Positions 33,251-42,597 of a stretch of 64,000 bases of DNA are shown here, piece by piece. The notes under the pieces are model-generated. The model was not told the origin of the DNA and searched no databases. It saw only the letters and a list, made by a program, of their open reading frames with translations. A program made the position numbers and the translations under genes. This stretch comes from Rhizobium vallis (GTDB taxonomy: Bacteria; Pseudomonadota; Alphaproteobacteria; Rhizobiales; Rhizobiaceae): the NCBI RefSeq assembly GCF_003985155.1, contig NZ_ML133697.1, forward strand, positions 62,001 to 126,000, given 5' to 3'. Every line of letters starts with the position of its first letter. Position 1 is the first letter of the stretch.

Positions 33251-33853
33251 ATGAGTGAAGCCCTGACAGAGCTTGCGTCCTACCTTGGCGAAGCGCGCGG
33301 CAACCTGATCGCCGCTTCGCAGGTGAAGTATGGCGAGCTGACGCTGACGGCGACGGGTGAGAACCTGATCGCGCTCCTGACCTTCCTGCGCGACGACGCC
33401 AAATGCGGTTTCGTCAACCTGATCGATATTTGCGGCGTCGACTGGCCGCAGCGCGAGCTGCGTTTCGACGTCGTCTATCACCTGCTGTCGCCGAAGCAGA
33501 ACCTGCGCATCCGAGTGAAGGTCGCGACCGACGAGGATACGCCCGTTCCGTCCGCTTGCGGCCTTTATCCCGGCGCCGACTGGTTCGAGCGCGAAACCTG
33601 GGACATGTACGGCGTGCTCTTCACCGGCCATCCGGATCTGCGCCGCATCCTGACCGACTACGGTTTCGAAGGTCACCCGCTGCGCAAGGACTTCCCGACC
33701 ACTGGTTTCGTCGAGGTCCGCTACGACGATGCGGCAAAGCGCGTCGTCTATGAGCCGGTCGAGTTGAAGCAGGAATTCCGCAATTTCGACTTCATGTCGC
33801 CCTGGGAAGGCACGGATTATGTGCTTCCTGGCGATGAAAAAGCGAAACAATAG
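33251..33853 (+). CDS. nuoC: NADH-quinone oxidoreductase subunit C
   Basis: 30-kDa-type hydrophilic subunit of the connecting module, no cofactor. 200 residues; family motifs ERETWDMYGVLFTGHPDLRR and ILTDYGFEGHPLRKDFPTTG near the C-terminal half are diagnostic. Separate from nuoD, unlike the NuoCD fusion of E. coli. Lies 18 bases after nuoB with AAGGACA before the start. Confidence 0.97.
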   Translation: MSEALTELASYLGEARGNLIAASQVKYGELTLTATGENLIALLTFLRDDAKCGFVNLIDICGVDWPQRELRFDVVYHLLSPKQNLRIRVKVATDEDTPVPSACGLYPGADWFERETWDMYGVLFTGHPDLRRILTDYGFEGHPLRKDFPTTGFVEVRYDDAAKRVVYEPVELKQEFRNFDFMSPWEGTDYVLPGDEKAKQ

Positions 33854-33919
33854 TTCAAGGCTGCTGGCAGGCCCTGTGTCTGTCATTCACTGGTTATCTG
33901 AGAACGCGAGCCCATCGCC

Positions 33920-35110
33920 ATGACCGAACATAACGTCCGCAACTTCAACATCAATTTCGGACCGCAGCATCCGGCGGCGCACGGCGTTCTTCGTCTTGTC
34001 CTGGAGCTTGACGGCGAAATTGTGGAGCGTGTCGATCCGCATATCGGCCTCTTGCATCGCGGCACCGAAAAGCTGATCGAGACCAAGACCTATCTTCAGG
34101 CCGTGCCCTATTTCGATCGCCTCGACTATGTCGCGCCGATGAATCAGGAACATGCCTATGCGATGGCCGTCGAAAAGCTGCTCGGCATCGAGATCCCGAT
34201 CCGTGGCCAGCTGATCCGCGTTCTCTACTCGGAAATCGGCCGCATCCTTTCGCATCTCCTGAACGTTACGACCCAAGCCATGGACGTCGGCGCGCTGACG
34301 CCGCCGCTCTGGGGCTTCGAAGAGCGTGAAAAGCTGATGGTGTTCTATGAGCGCGCCTCCGGTTCGCGCATGCATGCCGCTTATTTCCGTCCGGGCGGCG
34401 TCCACCAGGACCTGCCGGAAAAGCTCGTGCAGGACATCGGCGACTGGTGTGACCCGTTCCTGAAGGCGCTCGACGATATCGACAACCTCCTGACCGGCAA
34501 CCGCATCTTCAAGCAGCGCAACGTCGACATCGGCGTCGTGTCGCTGGAGGATTGCTGGGCCTGGGGCTTCTCCGGCGTCATGGTGCGTGGTTCGGGTGCT
34601 GCCTGGGATCTGCGTCGCGCCCAGCCCTACGAATGTTATTCCGATCTCGAATTCGACATTCCGATCGGCAAGAATGGTGACAATTACGACCGTTATCTGA
34701 TCCGCATGATCGAGATGCGCCAATCGGTCCGCATCATGAAGCAATGCGTCAACCGCCTGCTCTCTGATGCGAAGACCGGTCCCTTTTCGTCGATCGACGG
34801 CAAGGTCGTGCCGCCGAAGCGCGGTGAGATGAAGCGCTCGATGGAAGCGCTGATCCACCACTTCAAGCTCTATACCGAAGGCTATCACGTGCCGGCCGGC
34901 GAGGTTTATGCCGCCGTCGAGGCGCCAAAGGGCGAGTTCGGCGTCTATCTCGTCTCCGACGGCAGCAACAAGCCCTATCGCTGCAAGATCCGCGCTCCCG
35001 GTTACGCGCATCTGCAGGCGATGGATTTCATGTGCCGCGGCCACCAGCTTGCCGATATCGCAGCCGTCCTCGGCTCGCTCGACATCGTCTTCGGTGAGGT
35101 GGATCGCTGA
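33920..35110 (+). CDS. nuoD: NADH-quinone oxidoreductase subunit D
   Basis: 49-kDa-type subunit that forms the quinone-binding pocket with NuoB. 396 residues; NFGPQHPAAHGVLRLVLELD holds the key histidine of the pocket, followed by HIGLLHRGTEKLIETKTY and the C-terminal RAPGYAHLQAMDFMCRGHQL. Its TGA overlaps the ATG of the next small gene by one base (TGATG), so the two are translationally coupled. Confidence 0.98.
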   Translation: MTEHNVRNFNINFGPQHPAAHGVLRLVLELDGEIVERVDPHIGLLHRGTEKLIETKTYLQAVPYFDRLDYVAPMNQEHAYAMAVEKLLGIEIPIRGQLIRVLYSEIGRILSHLLNVTTQAMDVGALTPPLWGFEEREKLMVFYERASGSRMHAAYFRPGGVHQDLPEKLVQDIGDWCDPFLKALDDIDNLLTGNRIFKQRNVDIGVVSLEDCWAWGFSGVMVRGSGAAWDLRRAQPYECYSDLEFDIPIGKNGDNYDRYLIRMIEMRQSVRIMKQCVNRLLSDAKTGPFSSIDGKVVPPKRGEMKRSMEALIHHFKLYTEGYHVPAGEVYAAVEAPKGEFGVYLVSDGSNKPYRCKIRAPGYAHLQAMDFMCRGHQLADIAAVLGSLDIVFGEVDR

Positions 35111-35382
35111 TGCAGCGTCTGCCGCTCGTCGTCGCTATGCTCCTTTCGGCATCCGGGCTTTCAGCTCAGGAGGCCGACACCCTCGGCACGCCGCTGGGCC
35201 ATAAGGAAGTGACGCCGCCGGCACAGCAATCGTCCATGGGCGAGCTTTTGTCCAAGGGCTATCAGATCAAGGCTGCCGTTCCAAACGGCAGCAAATTCGT
35301 AGTGTTTATGCAGAAAGACCAGTCGGCCTATGCCTGCGAAATGCAGTCTTTGACCGCTTCGCGGTGTGGAACCCTAAACTGA
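35110..35382 (+). CDS. small exported protein inside the nuo operon
   Basis: A 90-residue protein with a Sec signal peptide (MQRLPLVVAMLLSASGLSAQ, cleavage after LSA likely). The mature part is about 70 residues with a proline stretch and two cysteines (YACEMQS, SRCGTLN) that could form a disulfide. The start overlaps the nuoD stop by one base, and nuoE follows after 16 bases. No known complex I subunit of this type is recognised; a periplasmic accessory or assembly role is a guess from position. Confidence 0.7.
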   Translation: MQRLPLVVAMLLSASGLSAQEADTLGTPLGHKEVTPPAQQSSMGELLSKGYQIKAAVPNGSKFVVFMQKDQSAYACEMQSLTASRCGTLN

Positions 35383-35398
35383 CAAGGCGTGAGGAAGA

Positions 35399-36559
35399 AT
35401 GTCCGTTCGTCGATTAGCCGAAGATCAATTTCAGCCTGCCGCATTCGCTTTCAGCGATGACAATGCGGTCTGGGCGGACAAGACGATCCAGAAATACCCC
35501 GCCGGCCGCCAGCAGTCGGCGGTCATCCCGCTGTTGATGCGGGCGCAGGAGCAGGATGGTTGGGTCACGCGCGCGGCGATCGAAAAGATCGCCGACATGC
35601 TCGACATGGCCTACATAAGGGTGCTCGAGGTCGCGACCTTCTATACGCAGTTCCAGCTGCATCCCGTCGGCACGCGCGCTCATGTCCAGGTCTGCGGCAC
35701 GACGCCCTGCATGCTGCGCGGCTCGGAAGCGCTGATGTCGGTCTGCAAGAGCAAGATCCATGCCCATACCTTCGAGCGCAATGCCGAGGGCACGCTGTCC
35801 TGGGAAGAGGTCGAATGTCTCGGGGCCTGCGTCAACGCACCGATGGTGATGATCGGCAAGGACACCTACGAAGACCTGACGCCCGAGCGTCTCGAAGAAA
35901 TCATCGACGCCTTTGCCGCCGGCAACGCTGCAAGCATCAAGCCGGGCACCCAGATCGACCGGGTATTTTCGGCGCCTGAGGGCGGGCCGACCTCGCTGAC
36001 GACGGAAGAGCCGAAGACAAGGACCCGCGCCAAGAAGGCGGATGCCGAAACCATTTCCGCTCCTGTCGATGGCGCTCCGGTTCCTCCCTCCGAGGCTGCC
36101 CGCCCGAAGAGCACTGACGCGGAAACCAATGCCGCCCTGAAGACGCCGGCAACGGCGCCGAAGGCTGCGGCGAAGAACGCAAAGGCTGCTGAGCAGCAGC
36201 CGATATCAGGCACTGCCGCTGCCGAACCGGCACCTGCCGTCAAGGCCGAAACAGCTCCGGCGACAAAGCCGAGCCTGACCGACAAGAACCGTCCGTCCGG
36301 CATCGAAAAGCCCGCCGCACCGGACGATCTTAAGATGATCTCCGGCGTCGGTCCGAAGATCGAGGCGACATTGAACGAAATCGGCATCTTCACCTTCGCG
36401 CAAGTCGCAGGTTGGAAGAAGGCCGAGCGCGAGTGGGTCGATGGCTACCTGAATTTCCGCGGCCGCATCGAGCGAGACGACTGGGTCAAGCAGGCCAAGG
36501 CGCTCGCCAAGGGCGGCGAAGCGGAATATATCAAGGTCTTCGGCAAGAAGCCGCGGTAA
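35399..36559 (+). CDS. nuoE: NADH-quinone oxidoreductase subunit E with long C-terminal extension
   Basis: 24-kDa-type subunit of the NADH module carrying a [2Fe-2S] cluster. Ligands are in VQVCGTTPCMLRGSE and EVECLGACVNAPM. The first 180 residues are the usual NuoE; then comes a low-complexity Ala/Pro/Lys linker (about 200-305) and a compact domain at 307-386 with DDLKMISGVGPKIEATLNE, a helix-hairpin-helix-like motif, and GRIERDDWVKQAKALAKG. The 228-residue protein two genes on has the same domain. Total 386 residues against about 165-240 for enzymes without the extension. Confidence 0.96.
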   Translation: MSVRRLAEDQFQPAAFAFSDDNAVWADKTIQKYPAGRQQSAVIPLLMRAQEQDGWVTRAAIEKIADMLDMAYIRVLEVATFYTQFQLHPVGTRAHVQVCGTTPCMLRGSEALMSVCKSKIHAHTFERNAEGTLSWEEVECLGACVNAPMVMIGKDTYEDLTPERLEEIIDAFAAGNAASIKPGTQIDRVFSAPEGGPTSLTTEEPKTRTRAKKADAETISAPVDGAPVPPSEAARPKSTDAETNAALKTPATAPKAAAKNAKAAEQQPISGTAAAEPAPAVKAETAPATKPSLTDKNRPSGIEKPAAPDDLKMISGVGPKIEATLNEIGIFTFAQVAGWKKAEREWVDGYLNFRGRIERDDWVKQAKALAKGGEAEYIKVFGKKPR

Positions 36560-36569
36560 GAGGTGAAGC

Positions 36570-37874
36570 ATGTTACAAGATAAAGACCGCATCTTTACCA
36601 ACATTTACGGCCTCAAGGACAAATCCCTGAAGGGCGCGATGAGCCGCGGCCATTGGGACGGCACCAAGCAGATCCTCGAAAAGGGCCGTGACTGGATCAT
36701 CAACGAGATGAAGGCATCCGGTCTTCGCGGTCGTGGCGGCGCCGGCTTCCCGACTGGCCTCAAATGGTCCTTCATGCCGAAGGAAAGCGACGGCCGTCCG
36801 CATTATCTCGTCGTCAACGCCGACGAATCCGAGCCTGGCACCTGCAAGGACCGCGACATCATGCGCCACGATCCGCATACGCTGATCGAAGGCTGCGTCA
36901 TCGCAAGCTTCGCCATGGGCGCCAATGCGGCCTACATCTACGTGCGCGGCGAATATATCCGCGAGCGCGAAGCGCTGCAGGCGGCGATCGACGAATGTTA
37001 TGACTATGGCCTGCTCGGCAAGAACAACAAGCTCGGCTGGGACATGGACATCTTCGTCCATCACGGCGCCGGCGCCTATATTTGCGGCGAGGAAACCGCG
37101 CTGCTCGAAAGCCTCGAAGGCAAGAAGGGCCAGCCGCGCCTGAAGCCACCGTTCCCGGCCAATATGGGTCTCTACGGCTGCCCGACGACTGTTAATAACG
37201 TCGAATCGATCGCTGTCGCTCCGACGATCCTGCGCCGCGGCGCCGGCTGGTTCTCGGCTATCGGCCGCCCGAACAATGTCGGCACCAAGCTGTTCATGCT
37301 TTCCGGCCACGTCAACAAGCCGTGCACGGTCGAAGAGGAAATGGGCATCACCTTCCGCGAACTGGTCGACCGCCACGCCGGCGGTATCCGTGGCGGCTGG
37401 GACAATCTGCTCGCCGTCATTCCGGGCGGCGCATCCTGCCCGATCGTTCCGGCCAAGGACATCATCGATTGCCCGATGGATTTCGACGGCCTGCGCGGCG
37501 TCGGGTCCTCCTTCGGCACGGCTGCGGCAATCGTCATGGACAAGTCCACCGACGTCATCAAGGCGATTGCCCGCATCTCCGCCTTCTTCAAGCATGAGAG
37601 CTGCGGCCAGTGCACGCCCTGCCGCGAAGGCACAGGCTGGATGTGGCGCGTGATGGAGCGCATGGCCAAGGGCAACGCCCAGAAGCGCGAAATCGACATG
37701 CTGTTCCAGGTGACGAAGCAGATCGAAGGCCACACCATCTGCGCGCTTGGCGACGCCGCCGCATGGCCGGTGCAGGGTCTGATCCGTAACTTCCGCCCCG
37801 AGATCGAAAAGCGCATCGACCAGTATACGGCAAGCGCGCTCGATCACGGCGCGGTTCTGGAGGCGGCTGAATAA
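36570..37874 (+). CDS. nuoF: NADH-quinone oxidoreductase subunit F
   Basis: 51-kDa-type subunit that binds NADH and FMN and holds cluster N3. 434 residues: the nucleotide/FMN site begins GLRGRGGAGFPTGLKWSFMP, with VVNADESEPGTCKDR; the cluster ligands are in ESCGQCTPCREGTGW plus a later cysteine in HTICALGDAA. It follows nuoE by 10 bases with AAGAGG upstream. Entry point of electrons into complex I. Confidence 0.98.
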   Translation: MLQDKDRIFTNIYGLKDKSLKGAMSRGHWDGTKQILEKGRDWIINEMKASGLRGRGGAGFPTGLKWSFMPKESDGRPHYLVVNADESEPGTCKDRDIMRHDPHTLIEGCVIASFAMGANAAYIYVRGEYIREREALQAAIDECYDYGLLGKNNKLGWDMDIFVHHGAGAYICGEETALLESLEGKKGQPRLKPPFPANMGLYGCPTTVNNVESIAVAPTILRRGAGWFSAIGRPNNVGTKLFMLSGHVNKPCTVEEEMGITFRELVDRHAGGIRGGWDNLLAVIPGGASCPIVPAKDIIDCPMDFDGLRGVGSSFGTAAAIVMDKSTDVIKAIARISAFFKHESCGQCTPCREGTGWMWRVMERMAKGNAQKREIDMLFQVTKQIEGHTICALGDAAAWPVQGLIRNFRPEIEKRIDQYTASALDHGAVLEAAE

Positions 37875-37876
37875 TC

Positions 37877-38563
37877 ATGGCGGACAAGGCATCTGATGGC
37901 AGGAAGAAGGAAGAGGCTGCCGATTTCGCGGCCGGCTTCGGCCGGCTTGCCGCCGAGATGCTGGAAAATGCACGGGCGATGCCGGTGCATCCGCTGATGG
38001 CGCATCCCGCTGCAGCTTTTGCCGCCGCAACCGCGATCGGCGTCGGTCTCTCGACTCAGATGGCGGGCGCCTTCTTCGGTGCCTTCCAGAGCGCCCTGGA
38101 AACCACCGGCAAGCTCGCCGCCGCTCTCGATGACACTCCGCCGGAAGAGCCGACGCCCGACGTCGATATTCGGCAGGAGAATATTCGCCCGGCCGTCAAG
38201 ACTATCGCCAGGCCGGCGGCCGAGAGCAAGCCGGTTGTCGAAAAGAAGGCAAGGCCCAAACTGACGGTCGTTGCGCCGGTCAGCGCACCGATGCCTGTCA
38301 GCAAGCCGGCGCCGGCCGCAAGGGCGAAGCCGGCTACGCGGCCCGGGAAGGCCGATGATCTGAAGCTGATCGCCGGCATCGGCCCGAAGCTTGAGCAGGT
38401 GCTGAATGCCAAGGGCATTCGCAGCTTTGCCGAGATCGCCGGCTGGAGCGACGAGGAAATCGCTCGGCTCGACGCCGAACTCGGATTCAACGGCCGCATC
38501 GGTCGTGATGACTGGCCCGGCCAGGCAAAAGTTCTCGCGACACGGGGTCGCAGGAAGAGATGA
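37877..38563 (+). CDS. nuo-operon accessory protein sharing the NuoE C-terminal domain
   Basis: A 228-residue protein. Residues 1-90 are helical with one mildly hydrophobic, alanine-rich segment (PAAAFAAATAIGVGLSTQMA) that may touch the membrane; 95-155 is a Pro/Ala/Lys linker; 158-228 repeats the NuoE C-terminal domain: ADDLKLIAGIGPKLEQVLN, EIAGW, then GRIGRDDWPGQAKVLATRG. The start is two bases after the nuoF stop. The match in sequence, linker and operon position suggests both domains bind the same partner or each other. Not a core complex I subunit. Confidence 0.82.
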   Translation: MADKASDGRKKEEAADFAAGFGRLAAEMLENARAMPVHPLMAHPAAAFAAATAIGVGLSTQMAGAFFGAFQSALETTGKLAAALDDTPPEEPTPDVDIRQENIRPAVKTIARPAAESKPVVEKKARPKLTVVAPVSAPMPVSKPAPAARAKPATRPGKADDLKLIAGIGPKLEQVLNAKGIRSFAEIAGWSDEEIARLDAELGFNGRIGRDDWPGQAKVLATRGRRKR

Positions 38564-38789
38564 AAAGTGTCCGGTCGTTTCAATCGGCCGGAAAAAGCGG
38601 GCAGATCGGCGGACGGGCGGGGGCCTCAAGCCGCAGATGCCAAGCGGGTTCCGGATCTGGAACGCGCGACAGAGAATTTGGGCGACATCAGATGTCGGCA
38701 GGACGAAAGATCCGGCTTGGCAATAAGAGTGTTGCAAAAATAGGTTTGTTTGCCGTCATCAGGCAAACGGGAAACAGGACTGAGCGACG
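38564..38789 (+). other. 226-bp gap inside the nuo operon
   Basis: Largest gap in the operon, before nuoG. No supported gene. A TTGGCA / TAGGTT pair spaced 18 bases (about 38718-38747) could be an internal promoter, and GTTTGCC / GGCAAAC (38749-38769) is a 7-bp hairpin just before the nuoG ribosome-binding region. Both are weak calls. Confidence 0.35.
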
Positions 38790-40871
38790 ATGGCAAAACT
38801 GAAGATTGACGGCAACGAGATCGAAGTTCCGGATCATTTCACGCTGTTGCAGGCGTGCGAGGATGCCGGCGCCGAGGTTCCGCGCTTCTGCTTCCATGAG
38901 CGCCTGTCGGTTGCCGGCAATTGCCGCATGTGCCTCGTCGAGGTGAAGGGTGGCCCGCCGAAGCCGCAGGCATCCTGCGCCATGAGCGTTCGCGACATTC
39001 GCGGTGGCCCGAACGGCGAATTGCCTGAGGTCTTCACCAACACCCCGATGGTCAAGAAGGCCCGCGAAGGCGTGATGGAGTTTCTGCTGATCAACCATCC
39101 GCTCGATTGCCCGATCTGCGACCAGGGCGGCGAATGCGACCTGCAGGACCAGGCAATGACCTTCGGCATCGACACCTCGCGCTATCAGGAAGACAAGCGC
39201 GCCGTCGAGGACAAGTATATCGGTCCGCTCGTCAAGACGGTGATGAACCGCTGCATCCATTGCACGCGCTGCGTCCGCTTCACCACCGAAGTCGCCGGCA
39301 TTTCCGAACTCGGCCTGATCGGCCGCGGCGAGGATGCCGAGATCACCACCTATCTCGAACAGGCGATGACCTCCGAATTGCAGGGCAACGTCGTCGACCT
39401 TTGCCCGGTCGGCGCGCTCACCTCCAAGCCCTTCGCCTTCACTGCACGCCCCTGGGAATTGAACAAGACCGAATCGATCGACGTGATGGATGCCGTCGGT
39501 TCGGCGATCCGCGTCGATACCCGCGGCCGCGAAGTGATGCGTATTCTGCCGCGCGTCAACGAGACGATCAACGAGGAGTGGATCTCCGACAAGAGCCGCT
39601 TCATCTGGGACGGCCTGAAGACCCAGCGCCTCGACCGGCCTTACGTTCGCCGCGACGGCCGCCTGCAGCCTGCCACCTGGGCCGAGGCTTTCGGCGCCAT
39701 CAAGGCCGCCGTCAGCGCCACCTCGGGTGACAAGATCGGCGCGATCGCAGGCGATCTTGCTTCCGTCGAGGAAATGTATGCGCTCTCCGAGCTGGTCAAG
39801 TCGCTCGGATCTGAGAATCTCGACTGTCGCCAGGATGGGACGGCACTTGATCCTTCGCTCGGCCGTGCAAGCTATCTCTTCAACCCGACCATTGCAGGCA
39901 TCGACCAGGCCGACGCGCTGCTGATCATCGGCGCCAATCCGCGCTTCGAGGCGGCCATTCTCAACGCCCGCATCCGCAAGCGCTGGCGCCGCGGCAAGTT
40001 CCCGATCGGCGTGATCGGCGAGCGGGGCGAACTGCGCTACAGCTATGATTATCTCGGTGGCGGTCCCGACACGTTGAAGGATCTGGTCGACGGCACCCAC
40101 GCCTTTGCCGAAGTGCTGAAGAACGCCGCCAAGCCGATGATCATCATCGGCCAGGGCGCGTTGTCGCGCACCGACGGCGCCGGCGTTCTCGCAAGCGCTG
40201 CCAAGCTCGCCGGTTCGGTCGGCGCGGTCGTCGAGGGCTGGAACGGTTTTGCCGTCCTTCATACCGCAGCATCCCGCGTCGGTGGCCTCGATCTCGGCTT
40301 CGTGCCGGGCGCCAAGGGCGTCAACGTCGCCGAAATGCTGACGGCAATGGACGTGCTCTTCCTGCTCGGCGCCGACGAACTCGACTTCACCGCCAAGAAG
40401 GCCAAGCTCACCGTCTATATCGGCTCGCACGGCGATAATGGCGCGCACCATGCCGACGTCATCCTGCCGGCTGCTGCCTATACCGAAAAGTCCGGCACCT
40501 GGGTCAATACCGAAGGCCGCGTCCAGATGGGCAATCGCGCAGGTTTTGCGCCCGGTGACGCTCGCGAGGACTGGGCGATCATTCGCGCTCTTTCCGACGT
40601 GCTCGGCAAGAAGCTTGCCTTCGATTCGCTGAGCGAATTGCGCGCTAAGCTCTACGCCGCTTTCCCGCATTTCGCCGCCATTGACGAGATCGCCGAAACC
40701 GATAGCGCCCAAATTGCCGCAGTCGCGAAAAAAGCCGGCAAGATGAACAAGTCAGGGTTTGCGTCGCCGGTCAAAGACTTCTATTTGACGAACCCGATAG
40801 CGCGCGCCTCGGCTGTCATGGCCGAGTGCTCGGCATTGGCCCGCAACAACTTCAAAGTCGCGGCAGAGTAA
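38790..40871 (+). CDS. nuoG: NADH-quinone oxidoreductase subunit G
   Basis: 75-kDa-type subunit, the largest of the NADH module, carrying three conserved clusters. 693 residues: [2Fe-2S] ligands in CFHERLSVAGNCRMCLVEVK and QASCAMS; the histidine-cysteine [4Fe-4S] site in NHPLDCPICDQGGECDLQDQ; a third in MNRCIHCTRCVRFTTEV with VVDLCPVGALTSKPF. The remainder is a molybdopterin-oxidoreductase-like fold with no cofactor. Begins MAKLKIDGNEIEVPD after GGACTGAG. Confidence 0.98.
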   Translation: MAKLKIDGNEIEVPDHFTLLQACEDAGAEVPRFCFHERLSVAGNCRMCLVEVKGGPPKPQASCAMSVRDIRGGPNGELPEVFTNTPMVKKAREGVMEFLLINHPLDCPICDQGGECDLQDQAMTFGIDTSRYQEDKRAVEDKYIGPLVKTVMNRCIHCTRCVRFTTEVAGISELGLIGRGEDAEITTYLEQAMTSELQGNVVDLCPVGALTSKPFAFTARPWELNKTESIDVMDAVGSAIRVDTRGREVMRILPRVNETINEEWISDKSRFIWDGLKTQRLDRPYVRRDGRLQPATWAEAFGAIKAAVSATSGDKIGAIAGDLASVEEMYALSELVKSLGSENLDCRQDGTALDPSLGRASYLFNPTIAGIDQADALLIIGANPRFEAAILNARIRKRWRRGKFPIGVIGERGELRYSYDYLGGGPDTLKDLVDGTHAFAEVLKNAAKPMIIIGQGALSRTDGAGVLASAAKLAGSVGAVVEGWNGFAVLHTAASRVGGLDLGFVPGAKGVNVAEMLTAMDVLFLLGADELDFTAKKAKLTVYIGSHGDNGAHHADVILPAAAYTEKSGTWVNTEGRVQMGNRAGFAPGDAREDWAIIRALSDVLGKKLAFDSLSELRAKLYAAFPHFAAIDEIAETDSAQIAAVAKKAGKMNKSGFASPVKDFYLTNPIARASAVMAECSALARNNFKVAAE

Positions 40872-40883
40872 GGGCAGGGGACT

Positions 40884-41927
40884 ATGGATTCTTTCTTTTC
40901 GACCTATGTCTGGCCGGCGATCATCATGATCGGTCAGTCGCTGCTGCTTCTGGTCTGCCTGCTCGTCTTCATCGCCTACGTGCTGCTCGCCGACCGCAAG
41001 ATCTGGGCGGCCGTGCAGCTGCGCCGCGGCCCGAACGTCGTCGGTCCCTTCGGCCTGTTCCAGTCCTTCGCCGACCTTCTGAAGTTCGTCTTCAAGGAGC
41101 CGATCATTCCGGCCGGCGCCAACAAGGCGGTCTTCCTGCTTGCGCCGCTGGTCACCGTGCTTCTGGCGCTCTCCACCTGGGCAGTCGTGCCGCTCGCCGA
41201 CGGATGGGTGATCGCCAACATCAATGTCGGCATCCTCTATATCTTTGCGATCTCCTCGCTTGAGGTCTACGGCATCATCATGGGCGGCTGGGCTTCGAAC
41301 TCGAAGTATCCGTTCCTCGGTGCGCTGCGTTCGGCTGCGCAGATGGTGTCTTATGAAGTCTCGATCGGCTTCGTCATCGTCACCGTGCTTCTCTGCGTCG
41401 GCTCGCTGAACCTGACCGATATCGTCAATGCGCAGCATACCGGCCTCGGCACCATGCTCGGCCTGCCGGCGTCGTTCCTCGACTGGCATTGGCTGTCGCT
41501 CTTTCCGATGTTCATCGTCTTCTTCATTTCGGCGCTCGCCGAGACGAACCGTCCGCCTTTCGACCTTCCGGAAGCAGAATCGGAACTCGTCGCCGGCTTC
41601 ATGGTCGAATACGGCTCTTCGCCCTACATGATGTTCATGCTCGGCGAATATGCGGCCGTCTGTCTGATGTGCGCGCTGACGACGATCCTCTTCCTGGGCG
41701 GCTGGCTGCCTCCGGTCGATATCTGGATCCTCAACTGGGTTCCCGGCATCATCTGGTTCACGCTGAAGGCCTGCCTGGTGTTCTTCATGTTCGCGATGGT
41801 CAAGGCCTTCGTTCCACGCTACCGCTACGACCAGCTCATGCGCCTTGGCTGGAAGGTTTTCCTGCCGCTGTCGCTCGCCATGGTCGTCATCGTTGCATTC
41901 GTGCTGAAACTGACGGGATGGGCATGA
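40884..41927 (+). CDS. nuoH: NADH-quinone oxidoreductase subunit H
   Basis: Membrane subunit that forms part of the quinone chamber at the base of the arm. 347 residues with eight to nine spans. ADRKIWAAVQLRRGPNVVGP near the start and ETNRPPFDLPEAESELVAGF with its conserved acidic residues are diagnostic. AAGGGCAGGGG precedes the start, 12 bases after nuoG. Confidence 0.98.
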   Translation: MDSFFSTYVWPAIIMIGQSLLLLVCLLVFIAYVLLADRKIWAAVQLRRGPNVVGPFGLFQSFADLLKFVFKEPIIPAGANKAVFLLAPLVTVLLALSTWAVVPLADGWVIANINVGILYIFAISSLEVYGIIMGGWASNSKYPFLGALRSAAQMVSYEVSIGFVIVTVLLCVGSLNLTDIVNAQHTGLGTMLGLPASFLDWHWLSLFPMFIVFFISALAETNRPPFDLPEAESELVAGFMVEYGSSPYMMFMLGEYAAVCLMCALTTILFLGGWLPPVDIWILNWVPGIIWFTLKACLVFFMFAMVKAFVPRYRYDQLMRLGWKVFLPLSLAMVVIVAFVLKLTGWA

Positions 41928-41967
41928 TCATGTCCGCTCTCGTTTCTGGCAATATTGGAGGTTGAAG

Positions 41968-42459
41968 ATGGCAAGCGTGTCCAGCTCCATCAACTCGCTG
42001 TTTCTCAAGGAATTCGTCGGCGCTTTCTTCCTGTCGATGCGCTATTTCTTCCGCCAGAAGGCGACCATCAACTATCCCTTCGAAAAGGGTCCGGTTTCCC
42101 CGCGTTTCCGCGGTGAGCACGCGCTGCGTCGTTACCCGAACGGCGAGGAGCGCTGCATCGCCTGCAAGCTCTGCGAGGCGATCTGTCCTGCCCAGGCGAT
42201 CACCATCGAGGCCGGCCCGCGGCGCAACGACGGCACGCGCCGCACGGTGCGCTACGACATCGATATGGTGAAGTGCATCTATTGCGGCTTCTGCCAGGAA
42301 GCCTGCCCGGTCGACGCGATCGTCGAAGGCCCGAATTTCGAATTTGCGACCGAAACCCGCGAAGAACTTTATTTCGACAAGGCGCGGCTTCTGGATAACG
42401 GAGACCGGTGGGAGCGCGAAATCGCACGCAACATTGCGATCGATTCTCCGTACCGCTGA
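41968..42459 (+). CDS. nuoI: NADH-quinone oxidoreductase subunit I
   Basis: Ferredoxin-like subunit with clusters N6a and N6b, relaying electrons to NuoB. 163 residues; two C-x2-C-x2-C-x3-C-P motifs: RCIACKLCEAICPAQAI and KCIYCGFCQEACPVDAIVEG. The start at 41968 (MASVSSSINS) is chosen for GGAGG seven bases upstream. Confidence 0.98.
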   Translation: MASVSSSINSLFLKEFVGAFFLSMRYFFRQKATINYPFEKGPVSPRFRGEHALRRYPNGEERCIACKLCEAICPAQAITIEAGPRRNDGTRRTVRYDIDMVKCIYCGFCQEACPVDAIVEGPNFEFATETREELYFDKARLLDNGDRWEREIARNIAIDSPYR

Positions 42460-42513
42460 TTGAGATTTTGAAATGCCGCGATAGCGCCTAGGCGTCGTGG
42501 TCAATATGCACAG

Positions 42514-42544
42514 GAGCTTTGCCGGTTAGCACCGCGCAAAGCTC
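42514..42544 (+). repeat. inverted repeat in the nuoI-nuoJ gap
   Basis: GAGCTTTGC / GCAAAGCTC, 9 bp with a 13-base loop, in the 138-bp gap between nuoI and nuoJ. No T-run follows. Possibly an mRNA processing or stabilising hairpin; no function shown. Confidence 0.45.
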
Positions 42545-42597
42545 TATCGGGCAGGGAAACTCCCGGCTGCCCGGGGGAAGATGAAAAAGGCACCAAC

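Noticed and set aside
38560..38802. 80-residue frame in the nuo gap before nuoG
   Set aside because: Ser/Gly/Arg-rich, overlaps the ends of both neighbours, no RBS.
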